Shown here: in pieces, positions 42,583 through 50,877 of the stretch
How the letters are laid out: every line of letters begins with the position of its first letter
Position numbering within the stretch: the stretch's first letter is position 1
DNA from: Elusimicrobiota bacterium
Lineage (GTDB): Bacteria; Elusimicrobiota; Elusimicrobia; UBA1565
NCBI GenBank assembly: GCA_016196755.1
Contig: JACPXC010000059.1
Location: 1 to 64,000, forward strand
Length of the DNA stretch: 64,000 nt
Reading direction: 5' to 3'
Notes under the pieces: model-generated
The model's input: the letters and a program-made list of their open reading frames with translations, nothing else
Told to the model about the DNA's origin: nothing
Databases searched by the model: none
Position numbers and translations under genes: made by a program

Positions 42583-43083
42583 CTAGATTAGCTCGTCGTC
42601 CTTCTCGAGCTCGTCCTGTTCGGTCACGTCGTACTCGTCGACCGCGAAGACCGCCCTCCCTTCCGCGCAGCCCACGTGGACCAGGTAGAGGATGACCCGG
42701 TCGCCGGGCAGGAGGTCCATCTCCATGAAGGCCAACAGCCCCTCGGGCGCGGCCAGGCGCTCGAAACGCCGGCCCTCGGAGAAGCTCACGAGCTGGGCGT
42801 ACTTGGCGACCGCCTCCGGGTCGCCGATGTCCTTGGTCCAGCGCCGCAGGAGCTCGACGTCGGGCGCCGGGGTAGGCGCCACCTCTCCGTGCCAGCGCAG
42901 CTCGGCCGAGAACAGCACGTCTTTGAGCTCGCCGCCCTTGCCGCAGGGGTCGCGCCGGCGCCGGGCGTGGAGCGTCTCGAGCGGATAGTTCTTGGCGTCG
43001 AAAGGGACCAGGTCGTCCTTGACGGTGCTCGTCGAAGGCGCGGGAGCCGCAACAAGGAACGCCCCGAGGACCAGGCTATTCAT
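42583..43083 (-). CDS. Exported protein, unknown
   Basis: A 166-residue protein with a short N-terminal hydrophobic stretch (NSLVLGAFLVAAPAP) that may be a signal sequence, followed by mixed alpha/beta sequence and a very acidic C-terminus (TEQDELEKDDELI). Its ATG overlaps the end of the upstream HEAT lipoprotein gene by eight bases, so the two are probably coexpressed. No family recognised. Confidence 0.6.
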   Translation of the reverse strand: MNSLVLGAFLVAAPAPSTSTVKDDLVPFDAKNYPLETLHARRRRDPCGKGGELKDVLFSAELRWHGEVAPTPAPDVELLRRWTKDIGDPEAVAKYAQLVSFSEGRRFERLAAPEGLLAFMEMDLLPGDRVILYLVHVGCAEGRAVFAVDEYDVTEQDELEKDDELI

Positions 43084-43966
43084 GGACGCCTCGGAAAGCC
43101 AAGCCGCGCTTGGCCGCCTCGCGCACGCCGGCGTCGGCGTCCTTGGCGAGGGCCCGGAGACCTCCCAGGGCCTTGCCGCCCGGCAGGCGGCCATAGGCCA
43201 GCGCCGCCTCGCGCCGCAGACCGGGCTCCGCCTCGCGGGCCAGGCGCTCGAGCATGGCCCAGCCGTTGGGCCGGCCGAACTCGGCCAGATAGCGCGCCGC
43301 GAGGATGAGCTCGGGCGCCAACTCGGTCGACTCCTCCAGGAATCCGTCAAGATGGAGGATCCCGCCTACGCGTCCCATGCGCGCCAGGCCGTAGGCGGCC
43401 GCCGCGCGCCGCGTCGGCTCCTCGGCGCTCAGACCCTTCCGGAGCGCGGCCTCCGCCTCAAGACCGCCCAACGCGCCCAGCGCCTCGAAGGCGGCGCAAG
43501 CCCCGGCCGCGTCGGATCCCTCGGCCAGGCGGATAAGATAGGGCAGGGAGGCCGCGTCGCCTAGGCCGGCCAGCGCCGCGGCCGAGACCGCCGCGACGCG
43601 CGCGTCATCGTCGATGAGCCCGCGCCGCAGCGCCGGCACGCCCTTGATATCGCCCAGGCGGCCCAGGGCCTCGGCGATATCCGCCCGCAGCGACTCGAGC
43701 TCCGGGGCGAGTCCCTGGAGCCGGAACTTGCGCGCGAGCAGGGTGTTCCAGAGGGACAAGAGCGGCTCGACCGCCTCCTCGCGCCCCGACCAGCCCAGCT
43801 CCCGCACCACGGCCGCGGCGGCCGCGGGGTCCGGCAGTTTGGGGTCGAGCCGCGCGCCCAGGAGCCGCACGGCCTCCTTGGACGCGGAGGGCCCGCGCAG
43901 CCCGGGTTTCGCGCAGGCCAGGGCGGCCAGCGCGAGGACCCATAGGACCCTCCGGGAAGCGCTCAT
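43076..43966 (-). CDS. HEAT-repeat lipoprotein
   Basis: A 296-residue protein. The lipobox LAALAC (Cys about residue 18) predicts lipidation. About six HEAT-like helical repeats follow, with the pattern DDDARVAAVSAAALAGLGD, EPTRRAAAAYGLARMG and EPGLRREAALAYGRLPGG, a scaffold for protein binding in the envelope. TAAAAT lies nine bases before the ATG at 43966, without Shine-Dalgarno. Divergent from the histidine-kinase operon with only 23 bases between. Confidence 0.78.
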   Translation of the reverse strand: MSASRRVLWVLALAALACAKPGLRGPSASKEAVRLLGARLDPKLPDPAAAAAVVRELGWSGREEAVEPLLSLWNTLLARKFRLQGLAPELESLRADIAEALGRLGDIKGVPALRRGLIDDDARVAAVSAAALAGLGDAASLPYLIRLAEGSDAAGACAAFEALGALGGLEAEAALRKGLSAEEPTRRAAAAYGLARMGRVGGILHLDGFLEESTELAPELILAARYLAEFGRPNGWAMLERLAREAEPGLRREAALAYGRLPGGKALGGLRALAKDADAGVREAAKRGLAFRGVHE

Positions 43967-43989
43967 TTTCGTGCTATTTTATCCCTAAT
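43967..43989. promoter_or_regulatory. 23-bp bidirectional promoter between HEAT lipoprotein and histidine kinase
   Basis: Rightward TGC TATTTT (43975-43980) and leftward TAAAAT (43981-43976) overlap, each nine bases from its start codon. Confidence 0.5.
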
Positions 43990-45549
43990 ATGGGCATGGC
44001 CGAACAGCAGGCCGAGCACTTCGAGCTGCTCCTCGAGGTCGGGCGCCTGCTCTCCTCCAAGATCGAGCTCGACGAGCTCCTGACCTCGGTCATGCAGTTG
44101 GCCGCCCGAGTCGTCAACGCCGAGACCGCCTCCCTGCTCTTAGTCGACCCGGCCACCGACGAGCTCTACTTCCACGTCGCGCTCGGCCTCGACCCCGCGC
44201 TGGCCAAGATCCGTCTCAAAAAGGGCCAAGGGATCGCCGGCGCCGTGGCGCTCGACGAGAAGCCGATGATCATAAACGACGTCCGCAAGGACGCGCGCTG
44301 GAACTCCAAGATGGATAAGGACTCCGGCTTCATCACGCGCTCGATCCTGGCCGCCCCCATCGTCCTCAAGGGCCGCTGCATCGGCGTGGTCGAGGCCATC
44401 AACCACGTCGAGGGCGACTTCACCCTGACCGACCTGCGGGTCTTCGAGGCCTTCGCCTCGCAGGCCGGCGTGGCCATCGAGAACGCCCGCCTCTTCGCCT
44501 CGCTCAAGGAGCAGAACCAGACCCTCGACACCCTGCTCGACGAGATCCGCGACGCGGCGCTCCTGACCGACGGCAAGGGCCGGGTCGTGCTCGCCAACGC
44601 GGCCGCGCGCCAGTTCCTCGGCGACGCCGCCCGTCTCGACGCCGCCTTCCAGGACATGGTCATGACGCCGCCGCTCTCCGACATGCCCGACTCGCCGGCC
44701 GCGCTGACCGGCTTCGAGGCCGTGCGCGAGCAGCCCCGCCTGGTGCTGGCCGGCTCGGTGTCGCTCATCCGGGACGCCCAGGCCGGCCACGTCAAGGCGC
44801 GCGTCGTCGTGTTCCGCGACGTCACCGAGGAGCGCCGCGAGGAGAACCTCAAGCGCAACTTCCTCTCGCTGATCTCCCACAAGCTCAAGACCCCGCTCTC
44901 GTCGATCACCGGCTACTCCCAACTTCTCTTCGAGGACTCGCGCAAGAAGCCCGAGGCGGGATTTCTGACCTCCTCGCTCAGGACCATCCTGACCCAGGGC
45001 CAGAAGCTCACCGGCCTCGTCGACAAGCTGCTCAACTACACCGTCATGGAGGAGCTCGACCAGACCGCCCCGGAGAGCCGGCCCTTCGACCTGGCCCCGG
45101 TCTTCGCGCAGGCCGTCGAGGCGATGGAGCCCTGGGTCACCGAACGCCAGGCACAGATCGAGACCAGCATCGCCCCGGGCCCGCAGCCGGTCGGCGACCC
45201 CAGCCTCGTGCGCGACGTCTTGAAGAACCTCATCGAGAACGGGATAAAGTTCTCGAAGGCCAAGCCGCCCTCGGTGTCGGTCTCGGCCGTCGCGGCGCCC
45301 GGCGCCGTCGAGCTGCGCGTCACCGACAACGGCCCCGGCATCCCCCCCGAGGAGCGCTCCCGGATCTTCGGGAAGTTCTACCAGATCGACGCCTCCTTCA
45401 CCGGCCAGATCGACGGCTGGGGCCTGGGCCTGCCCTTCGTCAGAAAGGTCGTCGAGCGGCTCGGCGGCACGGTGCGCGTCGAATCCCCCCCGGCCGGCGG
45501 GCCCGGCAGCGTCTTCGTCGTCTCCCTTCCGGCGGCTCCCGCCCCATGA
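43990..45549 (+). CDS. GAF-PAS sensor histidine kinase (soluble)
   Basis: A 519-residue kinase without membrane segments. A GAF domain spans about residues 20-165 and a PAS-like domain about 175-285. The phospho-acceptor H297 is in FLSLISHKLKTPLSSITGYSQ. The ATPase region has N-box LKNLIENGIKF, DNGPGIPPEERSRIFGKFYQ and GWGLGLPFVRKVVERLGG. It senses a cytoplasmic signal; no response regulator lies beside it. Its stop overlaps the tldD ATG, so kinase and TldD-family protease are cotranslated. Confidence 0.9.
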   Translation: MGMAEQQAEHFELLLEVGRLLSSKIELDELLTSVMQLAARVVNAETASLLLVDPATDELYFHVALGLDPALAKIRLKKGQGIAGAVALDEKPMIINDVRKDARWNSKMDKDSGFITRSILAAPIVLKGRCIGVVEAINHVEGDFTLTDLRVFEAFASQAGVAIENARLFASLKEQNQTLDTLLDEIRDAALLTDGKGRVVLANAAARQFLGDAARLDAAFQDMVMTPPLSDMPDSPAALTGFEAVREQPRLVLAGSVSLIRDAQAGHVKARVVVFRDVTEERREENLKRNFLSLISHKLKTPLSSITGYSQLLFEDSRKKPEAGFLTSSLRTILTQGQKLTGLVDKLLNYTVMEELDQTAPESRPFDLAPVFAQAVEAMEPWVTERQAQIETSIAPGPQPVGDPSLVRDVLKNLIENGIKFSKAKPPSVSVSAVAAPGAVELRVTDNGPGIPPEERSRIFGKFYQIDASFTGQIDGWGLGLPFVRKVVERLGGTVRVESPPAGGPGSVFVVSLPAAPAP

Positions 45550-46940
45550 GCGGCCTGAGCCCGGCCGGCCTGCGCTGGGACGACTGGGCGCCATGCCTGG
45601 GCGCCGGCGACCACGCCGAGGTCTTCCTCGAGGACGGACGCTCGCTGTCGTTGGGCTTCGAGGACGGGCGGCTCTCCGACGCCTCCGAGACCTCCGACGC
45701 CGGCGCCGGCCTGCGCCTGCTCCTGCGCGGACCCGGCGGACGCGTGGAGACGCGCTTCGGCTCCCTGAGCGGCTTCGACGCCGCCGCCGCCCGCGCCCTG
45801 GCCGGGCGGCTCTCCGCGGGCCTTCCGGCCCGCAAGGCCCCGCCCGCGCCGCGCCTCGACGCGCGCCGGACCGTGCCGCGCGTGCCGCCCGCGGAGGTCT
45901 CCCTCGAGCGCAAGGCCGCGCTCCTGGCCCGTCTCGACGCCGCGGTGCGCGCCGAGTTCCCGCTGGCCAGCCAGGTCCAGCTCAGCTACTCCGAACGCGA
46001 CCGAACGGTGGCCGTCCTCGACTCCGCGGGCACCTTCAGCCTCAGCGCGCGCTCGGCCGTGCTGTTTGCGGTGTCGGTCACCGCTCGCAAAGGCGCGGTG
46101 CTGCAGACCGGCAGCGACGTCGTCGGCGGCCTGCGCGGCTGGGAGGCCCTCGCGGGCGGCGCGCCGCTGGCCGCCTGCCGGCGCGCCGCGCGCCTGGCCG
46201 TAGCCAAGCTCACCGCCCCGCTGGCCAAGCCCGGCGAGTTCCCGGTCGTCCTGGCCGCCTCGGCCGGCGGGACCTTCGTCCACGAGGCCATCGGCCACTC
46301 GCTCGAGGCCGACCACGTCCAGGAGGGCACCTCTCCCGCCTTCGCGGGCAAGATCGGCCGCCGGGTGGCCGCGGAGAGCCTGACCATCATCGACGACCCG
46401 ACCCTGCCGTTCGCGCGCGGCTCCTACCCCTTCGACGACGAGGGCTGCCCGGCCCAGCCGGTGAGCCTCGTCGAGCGCGGTGTCCTGCGCGGCTACCTCC
46501 ACGACCGGGTCAGCGCCCTGCGCGGCGGCGGCGCCGTCAACGGCCACGGCCGCCGCCAGTCCTACCGCTCGCGCCCCATCCCGCGCATGTCGAACATCTA
46601 CATCGCCCCCGGCCCCGACGACCCCGCGGCGATCCTCGGCGGCCTCAAGAAGGGCCTGCTCGTCACCCGGATGGGCGGCGGCGAGGTCAACACCGCCACC
46701 GGCGAGTTCATCTTCGGCGTCGACGAAGGCTTCTGGGTCGAGGACGGCCGTCCCAAGCACATGGTCCGCGACGCCAATATCCTCGGCGTCGGCCCCGAGG
46801 TGCTGCGCTCGATCGACCGCGTCGGCTGGGACATCGGCTGGGGGCTGGGCACCTGCGGCAAGCAGGGACAGGGCGTGCCGGTCTCGGACGGCCAGCCCAC
46901 CCTGCGCATCCCGAAGCTCCTCGTCGGGGGGCGCTCGTGA
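45546..46940 (+). CDS. tldD: TldD/PmbA-family metalloprotease
   Basis: A 464-residue protein of the TldD/PmbA family. The zinc motif HExxxH is FVHEAIGHSLEADHV (H246, E247, H251), with YRSRPIPRMSNIYI and GGGEVNTATGEFIFGVDEGF matching the family core and a Cys near the end (GTCGKQGQ). TldD with TldE degrades peptides and matures some natural-product or toxin peptides; the partner TldE is not seen here. GTGA overlap with the next gene. Confidence 0.87.
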   Translation: MSGLSPAGLRWDDWAPCLGAGDHAEVFLEDGRSLSLGFEDGRLSDASETSDAGAGLRLLLRGPGGRVETRFGSLSGFDAAAARALAGRLSAGLPARKAPPAPRLDARRTVPRVPPAEVSLERKAALLARLDAAVRAEFPLASQVQLSYSERDRTVAVLDSAGTFSLSARSAVLFAVSVTARKGAVLQTGSDVVGGLRGWEALAGGAPLAACRRAARLAVAKLTAPLAKPGEFPVVLAASAGGTFVHEAIGHSLEADHVQEGTSPAFAGKIGRRVAAESLTIIDDPTLPFARGSYPFDDEGCPAQPVSLVERGVLRGYLHDRVSALRGGGAVNGHGRRQSYRSRPIPRMSNIYIAPGPDDPAAILGGLKKGLLVTRMGGGEVNTATGEFIFGVDEGFWVEDGRPKHMVRDANILGVGPEVLRSIDRVGWDIGWGLGTCGKQGQGVPVSDGQPTLRIPKLLVGGRS

Positions 46941-47401
46941 ACCGCCGGCTCCTTCTGGCCGCCGCCGTCCTCGCCGCCCTGGGCATGGCCCGCCGTCCCC
47001 CGGAGAAGAAGATGACCGACCCCGCCGCCTTGGCCGCCGTCGACGTGATCCCCGCCGAGTGGCGCGGCGCGCAGTGCGCCGTCACCGAGCCCGGCGCGCG
47101 CGTCATCAACGACGCGGCGGCCTGGGCGGCGCTCTGGACGTCGGCGTTCGGCACCACTGCCCCGGCTGTGGACTTCAAGGACTACGTGGCGGTGGCGGTC
47201 TTCGCCGGCCTTAAGCCCAGCGGCGGCTGGTCGCCGGAGTTCCTCCTGCCCGAGGCGGCCGCGCCCGGCGCCGTGGTGGTCCCGTACCAGATCAAGGGCC
47301 CGGGACCGGGCGCCTTCGTCACCATGGCCTTCACGAAGCCCTACGCCGTGCGGCTCTACCGCCGTCCGGCCCTGCCGCTGCGGGCCGAGGAACGCAAGTG
47401 A
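46937..47401 (+). CDS. PrcB C-terminal-domain exported protein
   Basis: A 154-residue protein starting with GTG. An N-terminal hydrophobic stretch (RRLLLAAAVLAALG) is followed by a PrcB-type domain: AAWAALWTSAFG, DYVAVAVFAGLKPSGGWS, VPYQIKGPGPGAFVTMAFTKPYAVRLY. PrcB was named as a protease-complex component. It lies one stop-overlap after tldD and one before the next gene. The exact role is unclear. Confidence 0.72.
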   Translation: MNRRLLLAAAVLAALGMARRPPEKKMTDPAALAAVDVIPAEWRGAQCAVTEPGARVINDAAAWAALWTSAFGTTAPAVDFKDYVAVAVFAGLKPSGGWSPEFLLPEAAAPGAVVVPYQIKGPGPGAFVTMAFTKPYAVRLYRRPALPLRAEERK

Positions 47402-48240
47402 CGCCCGAGGCCGTCCTCCTCTTGGCCCTCCTGGCCAAGCATCCGCCGGAGCGCGAGCTGCCCACCGAACCCGAGCGGCCGCCGGTGGAGGTCTACTTCG
47501 GCGCCGAACTGCCCTCCCCCTTCCTCCCGGTCCTGCCCCCCAGCGCGGCCTGGGAGCTGCCGCGCGACCTCAAGGACGCGCCGACCGCCTTCACCGGCGG
47601 CCCCGTGGCGACGGGCTGGATCACCGCCCCTTCCTCCCTGCTCCTGCTCACTCCCTCCGGCTCGCTGGTACACGAGCTGGGCCTCGGGCGCTTCAGCGAA
47701 GAGGACGGGGCCGTCCGCCGCGAGATGCGCGGTGCCTCTTCCGCCGACGGGCGCTTCGCCTGGCACTGGCAGAGCGTCTTGCGCCGTCCCGCGGGCCGCG
47801 TCGAGAAGGCCCCCGAGCCGCGCACGGCGCTGGTCTATCTCGGCTCGCGCGGCCAGATCCTCGGCAAGGTCGAGGACGCCGACGCCCCCGCGGGCCTGCC
47901 GCCGGCCGTCATCAGCGCCGACGGCGAGACCCTGCTGGCCGCGCGCCGCGAGGGCGGGGCCTGGACCGCGGCGGCGCTGTCGTTTACCGGCAAGGAGCTG
48001 GCCGCGGTGGCCAAGGCCCACCGCCTCGAGGCCATGGCCCTGACCCCGGACGGACGCCGGGCTCTGGTGGTCTGGGCCGGGCTCGACAGGCCGCTGATGG
48101 TCACGATCCTCGACCTGCGCTCCGACCAGCGTCTCGACCTGCCAGCCGACGGCCTGCCCAACGGGCCCTGGAGCCTGGGGCCCGACGGCGCCCTGCTCGC
48201 CGCGGGCAAGCCCGTCCCCCGGGTGCCGCGGCTTCCGTGA
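47398..48240 (+). CDS. Unknown protein with propeller-like repeats
   Basis: A 280-residue protein starting with GTG, with an N-terminal hydrophobic stretch (AVLLLALLA) that is short for a signal peptide. Beta-rich segments with SSADGRFAWHWQ, SADGETLLAARREGG, TPDGRRALVVWAG and GPDGALLAAG at regular spacing resemble beta-propeller blades. It is the fourth gene of the kinase-tldD operon, by GTGA overlaps at both ends. No family recognised. Confidence 0.6.
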   Translation: MTPEAVLLLALLAKHPPERELPTEPERPPVEVYFGAELPSPFLPVLPPSAAWELPRDLKDAPTAFTGGPVATGWITAPSSLLLLTPSGSLVHELGLGRFSEEDGAVRREMRGASSADGRFAWHWQSVLRRPAGRVEKAPEPRTALVYLGSRGQILGKVEDADAPAGLPPAVISADGETLLAARREGGAWTAAALSFTGKELAAVAKAHRLEAMALTPDGRRALVVWAGLDRPLMVTILDLRSDQRLDLPADGLPNGPWSLGPDGALLAAGKPVPRVPRLP

Positions 48241-49640
48241 GGGCGTCCGCCCTCGTCCTTTTCCTCGCCGCGCCGGCCCCGGCCCTGGCCACCGACGTGC
48301 CCTCCGCGACGGCGCGTGAGCTCGAGCAGAAGCGGACCGACGCCGAGCGCCGCATGGAGGCCGAGCTGGCGAGGGACCCCGCCCGTGTCGAGGCTCTGGC
48401 CGAGCGCGTCCTGCGCTCGAGCGTCGGGCCCGCGCTGACCGGGTCGGCCGAGCCCGAGCTCGCGCGCGCCAAACTGACCGCCTGGATCCGCAAGGACCCC
48501 GCGGCGGCGGCCTCGCTGGCGCTCGGCTTCGCGCGCGACGACGCCGAGGGCTCGGACCGCTTCGAGCGCTCGCTGACCCTCGAAAACGAGCGCTTCCTCG
48601 AGCGCAACCCCGACGACCCCGGCGGGCTCTTCGCGCGCCTCTCCCGCCTCGGCGCGAGCCTGCGCGGCATCAAATCCGGCGAGGGACTCTCGGAGGACGA
48701 GCGCAAGCGCCTGGCGAAGGAAGCCTTCGAGGGGCGCTCGAGCATCGACGCCGACGCCAAGGAAGACGGCCCGCGCGGCGGCGCCGACTCCGCCCGGCCG
48801 AGCGGCGCCCCGGCGGTCACCGACGGCGGGATCTACGACCGACTGAGCGCCGCCAACCCCACCGGCTACTCGCCCCAGGTCCAGGCCCTGCAGAACGAGC
48901 TCAACCGCCAGGCCCCGCCCGGCGCCCCGCGCCTGGCCGAGAGCGGCAAGCTCGACCACCCCACCTTGGTCTTCCCGTCCCACTCCCTGCGCTACGACGT
49001 CGAGCGGCTCGAGAAGGCCTCCGGACCCGAACGCTCAGAATCGCTCATCAAGGCGCGCGCGGCGCTCGAGGAGTTCCTCGCCGCGGCCGAGCCGGCGCGC
49101 GCCGCGAAAGCCATCACCCCGGCGCTCCTCAAGAAGCTGGCCGCCAAGCGCCGCGAAGCGGCGCGCTGGGTCATCCTGGCCTCGATGGAGACGCCGCTAA
49201 GGCGCCTCGAGGCGGTCAAGGTCCTCGACCGCCCCGCCCTGCGCGCCGCCTTGGAACGCGCGCCGGCCTCCGAGGACGAGAAGCGCCGCTTCCTCGCCGG
49301 TGGCGCGGCGCTCGAGGCGCGCGCCGCGGAGGCCCTGACCCACGGCCGCGGCGCCGTGCGCCTCCTGCGCGAGCGCGAGGACGCGCCGTCCTGGGCCGAG
49401 GCCGAGCGCCTCATAGGCAAGACCCGGGCGGCGGCCCGCTCCCTCCCGGAGGAAGCCGAGCTCTACGTCACGGCCCCCGAGCGCCTTGCGGCTGCCGCCC
49501 AACCGGTGCCGCGCTGGCGCGCCATCCTCGAGGACCTGGCCCTGCGCTGGGCGCCGAGCTCCTCGTTCGCCAAGGCCGCCGCCGCCAGGCGCAAAGCCGC
49601 CGCCGCCGCGCGCGGCGACTTCGCCCGCTTCCTTAAGTAG
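48237..49640 (+). CDS. Exported helical protein, unknown
   Basis: A 467-residue protein starting with GTG. A signal sequence (RASALVLFLAAPAPALATD) precedes mostly charged helical sequence with coiled-coil-like runs of Glu/Arg/Ala (residues 30-200 and 290-467), and a less ordered Gly/Pro/Asp middle. Last gene of the five-gene operon. No family recognised. Confidence 0.6.
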   Translation: MRASALVLFLAAPAPALATDVPSATARELEQKRTDAERRMEAELARDPARVEALAERVLRSSVGPALTGSAEPELARAKLTAWIRKDPAAAASLALGFARDDAEGSDRFERSLTLENERFLERNPDDPGGLFARLSRLGASLRGIKSGEGLSEDERKRLAKEAFEGRSSIDADAKEDGPRGGADSARPSGAPAVTDGGIYDRLSAANPTGYSPQVQALQNELNRQAPPGAPRLAESGKLDHPTLVFPSHSLRYDVERLEKASGPERSESLIKARAALEEFLAAAEPARAAKAITPALLKKLAAKRREAARWVILASMETPLRRLEAVKVLDRPALRAALERAPASEDEKRRFLAGGAALEARAAEALTHGRGAVRLLREREDAPSWAEAERLIGKTRAAARSLPEEAELYVTAPERLAAAAQPVPRWRAILEDLALRWAPSSSFAKAAAARRKAAAAARGDFARFLK

Positions 49641-49673
49641 CGCTTCCCCCTGGCGAAACGAATGCCGGGAGGC

Positions 49674-49717
49674 TATAATGAGTTATACGTAGATTATCTA
49701 ACTCCTACGTATAACTC
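49674..49717 (+). promoter_or_regulatory. Promoter with perfect 13-bp inverted repeat upstream of nucleotidyltransferase
   Basis: GC TATAAT (49674-49679) followed by GAGTTATACGTAG (49680-49692), a 12-base spacer and its exact reverse complement (49705-49717), ending at the ATG at 49718. The transcription start would fall in the left arm, so either a repressor operator or a 5' RNA hairpin is likely. Confidence 0.7.
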
Positions 49718-50761
49718 ATGGAAGCCATCCCCCTCCAGACGCGCACGCTCTACGCCGAGCTCCTCGACCGCCTGCGCGCCCGTCAAGCCTCGCGCGGCCT
49801 CAAGGATCTGCCGGGCTCATTCATCGATAAGACCGTCAAAGGACGGCGCTACATCTACTTCCAGCACTCGGAACCCGGCGGGCGCACGCGCCAGACCTAC
49901 GTCGGCCCGTTCGGAGAACGCCTGGCCGCCCTTCTCCACCGCCACCGGGACGAGCGTACCGACGCACTGCGCGAGGCGGCCGCCGATGAGCGTCTATGCG
50001 CCCAAATCCGGGCCGGTGGAACGGCGGCGCCGGACGGCGCCACGGCTCGCGTGCTGGGCGCTTTCGCCGACGCCGGGGTTTTCGCCGCGGACGCGGTCCT
50101 AGTCGGAACGCACGCCTTCGCCGCACTTGGGACGGCTCTCGGCTGGCGCTGGGACCGGGAGGCCGCCCGGACTCTCGACATCGACCTGGCTTCAGTACAG
50201 CTGGCCGTGGAGAACGCGCCGCGGGCGAACCTCCCCGATGCCTTGGCCCGGCTCGAGATGGGTTTCCTCCCGGTCCCGGCGCTCGACCCACGCTCGCCCG
50301 AGACATCCTTCAAGGTCCGCGGCGACGCCCTGCGCGTCGATCTGGTGGCGCCGCTCGTCGGCCGTCCGCATACGAAACCGGTCTACATCCCGGCCCTCGG
50401 CGCCCACGCCGCCCCGCTGCCGTTCTTGGACTATCTCATCGCGGAAGCGATGGAGGCCGCCGTGCCAAGCGGCTCGGGCATCCTGGTCAGAATCCCTCAA
50501 CCCGCCCGCTTCGCGGTCCACAAACTGATCGTCGCCGTCGAGCGCCCGCGGGCGGAGCATGCCAAGGCGGCCAAGGACCTGCGCCAAGCCGCGGCTCTGG
50601 CCGCAGTCCTCGACTCCGAAGGGTTGCGGGGCGACGTCTCTCTCGCGGTCGAGTCGTTCGTGTCGAAAGGGCGAGGCTGGGCAGGCCGATTTCGCTCCGG
50701 CCTAGCCCGGCTGGCGAAGGCCCACCCCGAAGCGGCAAGGCACTTCGAAGCGGGCGCTTAA
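49718..50761 (+). CDS. Nucleotidyltransferase-fold protein (GSU2403/NTP_transf_8 type)
   Basis: A 347-residue protein. The nucleotidyltransferase signature is VLVGTHAFAALG (G130-T131) followed by TLDIDLA (D154, D156), as in this family. The first about 100 residues are a helical N-terminal domain and the end (VRIPQPARFAVHKLIVAVERP) a conserved C-terminal part. Substrate unknown; relatives are associated with toxin-antitoxin-like modules. A perfect inverted repeat abuts the start, so tight regulation is likely. It sits alone. Confidence 0.78.
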   Translation: MEAIPLQTRTLYAELLDRLRARQASRGLKDLPGSFIDKTVKGRRYIYFQHSEPGGRTRQTYVGPFGERLAALLHRHRDERTDALREAAADERLCAQIRAGGTAAPDGATARVLGAFADAGVFAADAVLVGTHAFAALGTALGWRWDREAARTLDIDLASVQLAVENAPRANLPDALARLEMGFLPVPALDPRSPETSFKVRGDALRVDLVAPLVGRPHTKPVYIPALGAHAAPLPFLDYLIAEAMEAAVPSGSGILVRIPQPARFAVHKLIVAVERPRAEHAKAAKDLRQAAALAAVLDSEGLRGDVSLAVESFVSKGRGWAGRFRSGLARLAKAHPEAARHFEAGA

Positions 50762-50877
50762 CCGCCGCCTTCCGCGCCACTGATACTTTCTGAATTAGTT
50801 GCTAGGATGGGCGCTCCTACGGCCGCCGAGGCGCCACTTCCTCGCGATAGCGCTCGGTCGGCCGCTCGGAGGAAACC
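50762..50877 (+). promoter_or_regulatory. Promoter and leader of the lysine-dehydrogenase-like gene
   Basis: A GC TAGGAT box (50802-50807) precedes a leader of about 65 bases with GC-rich inverted segments near 50812-50850, ending in CGGAGGAAACC before the ATG. No known riboswitch class recognised. Confidence 0.4.
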
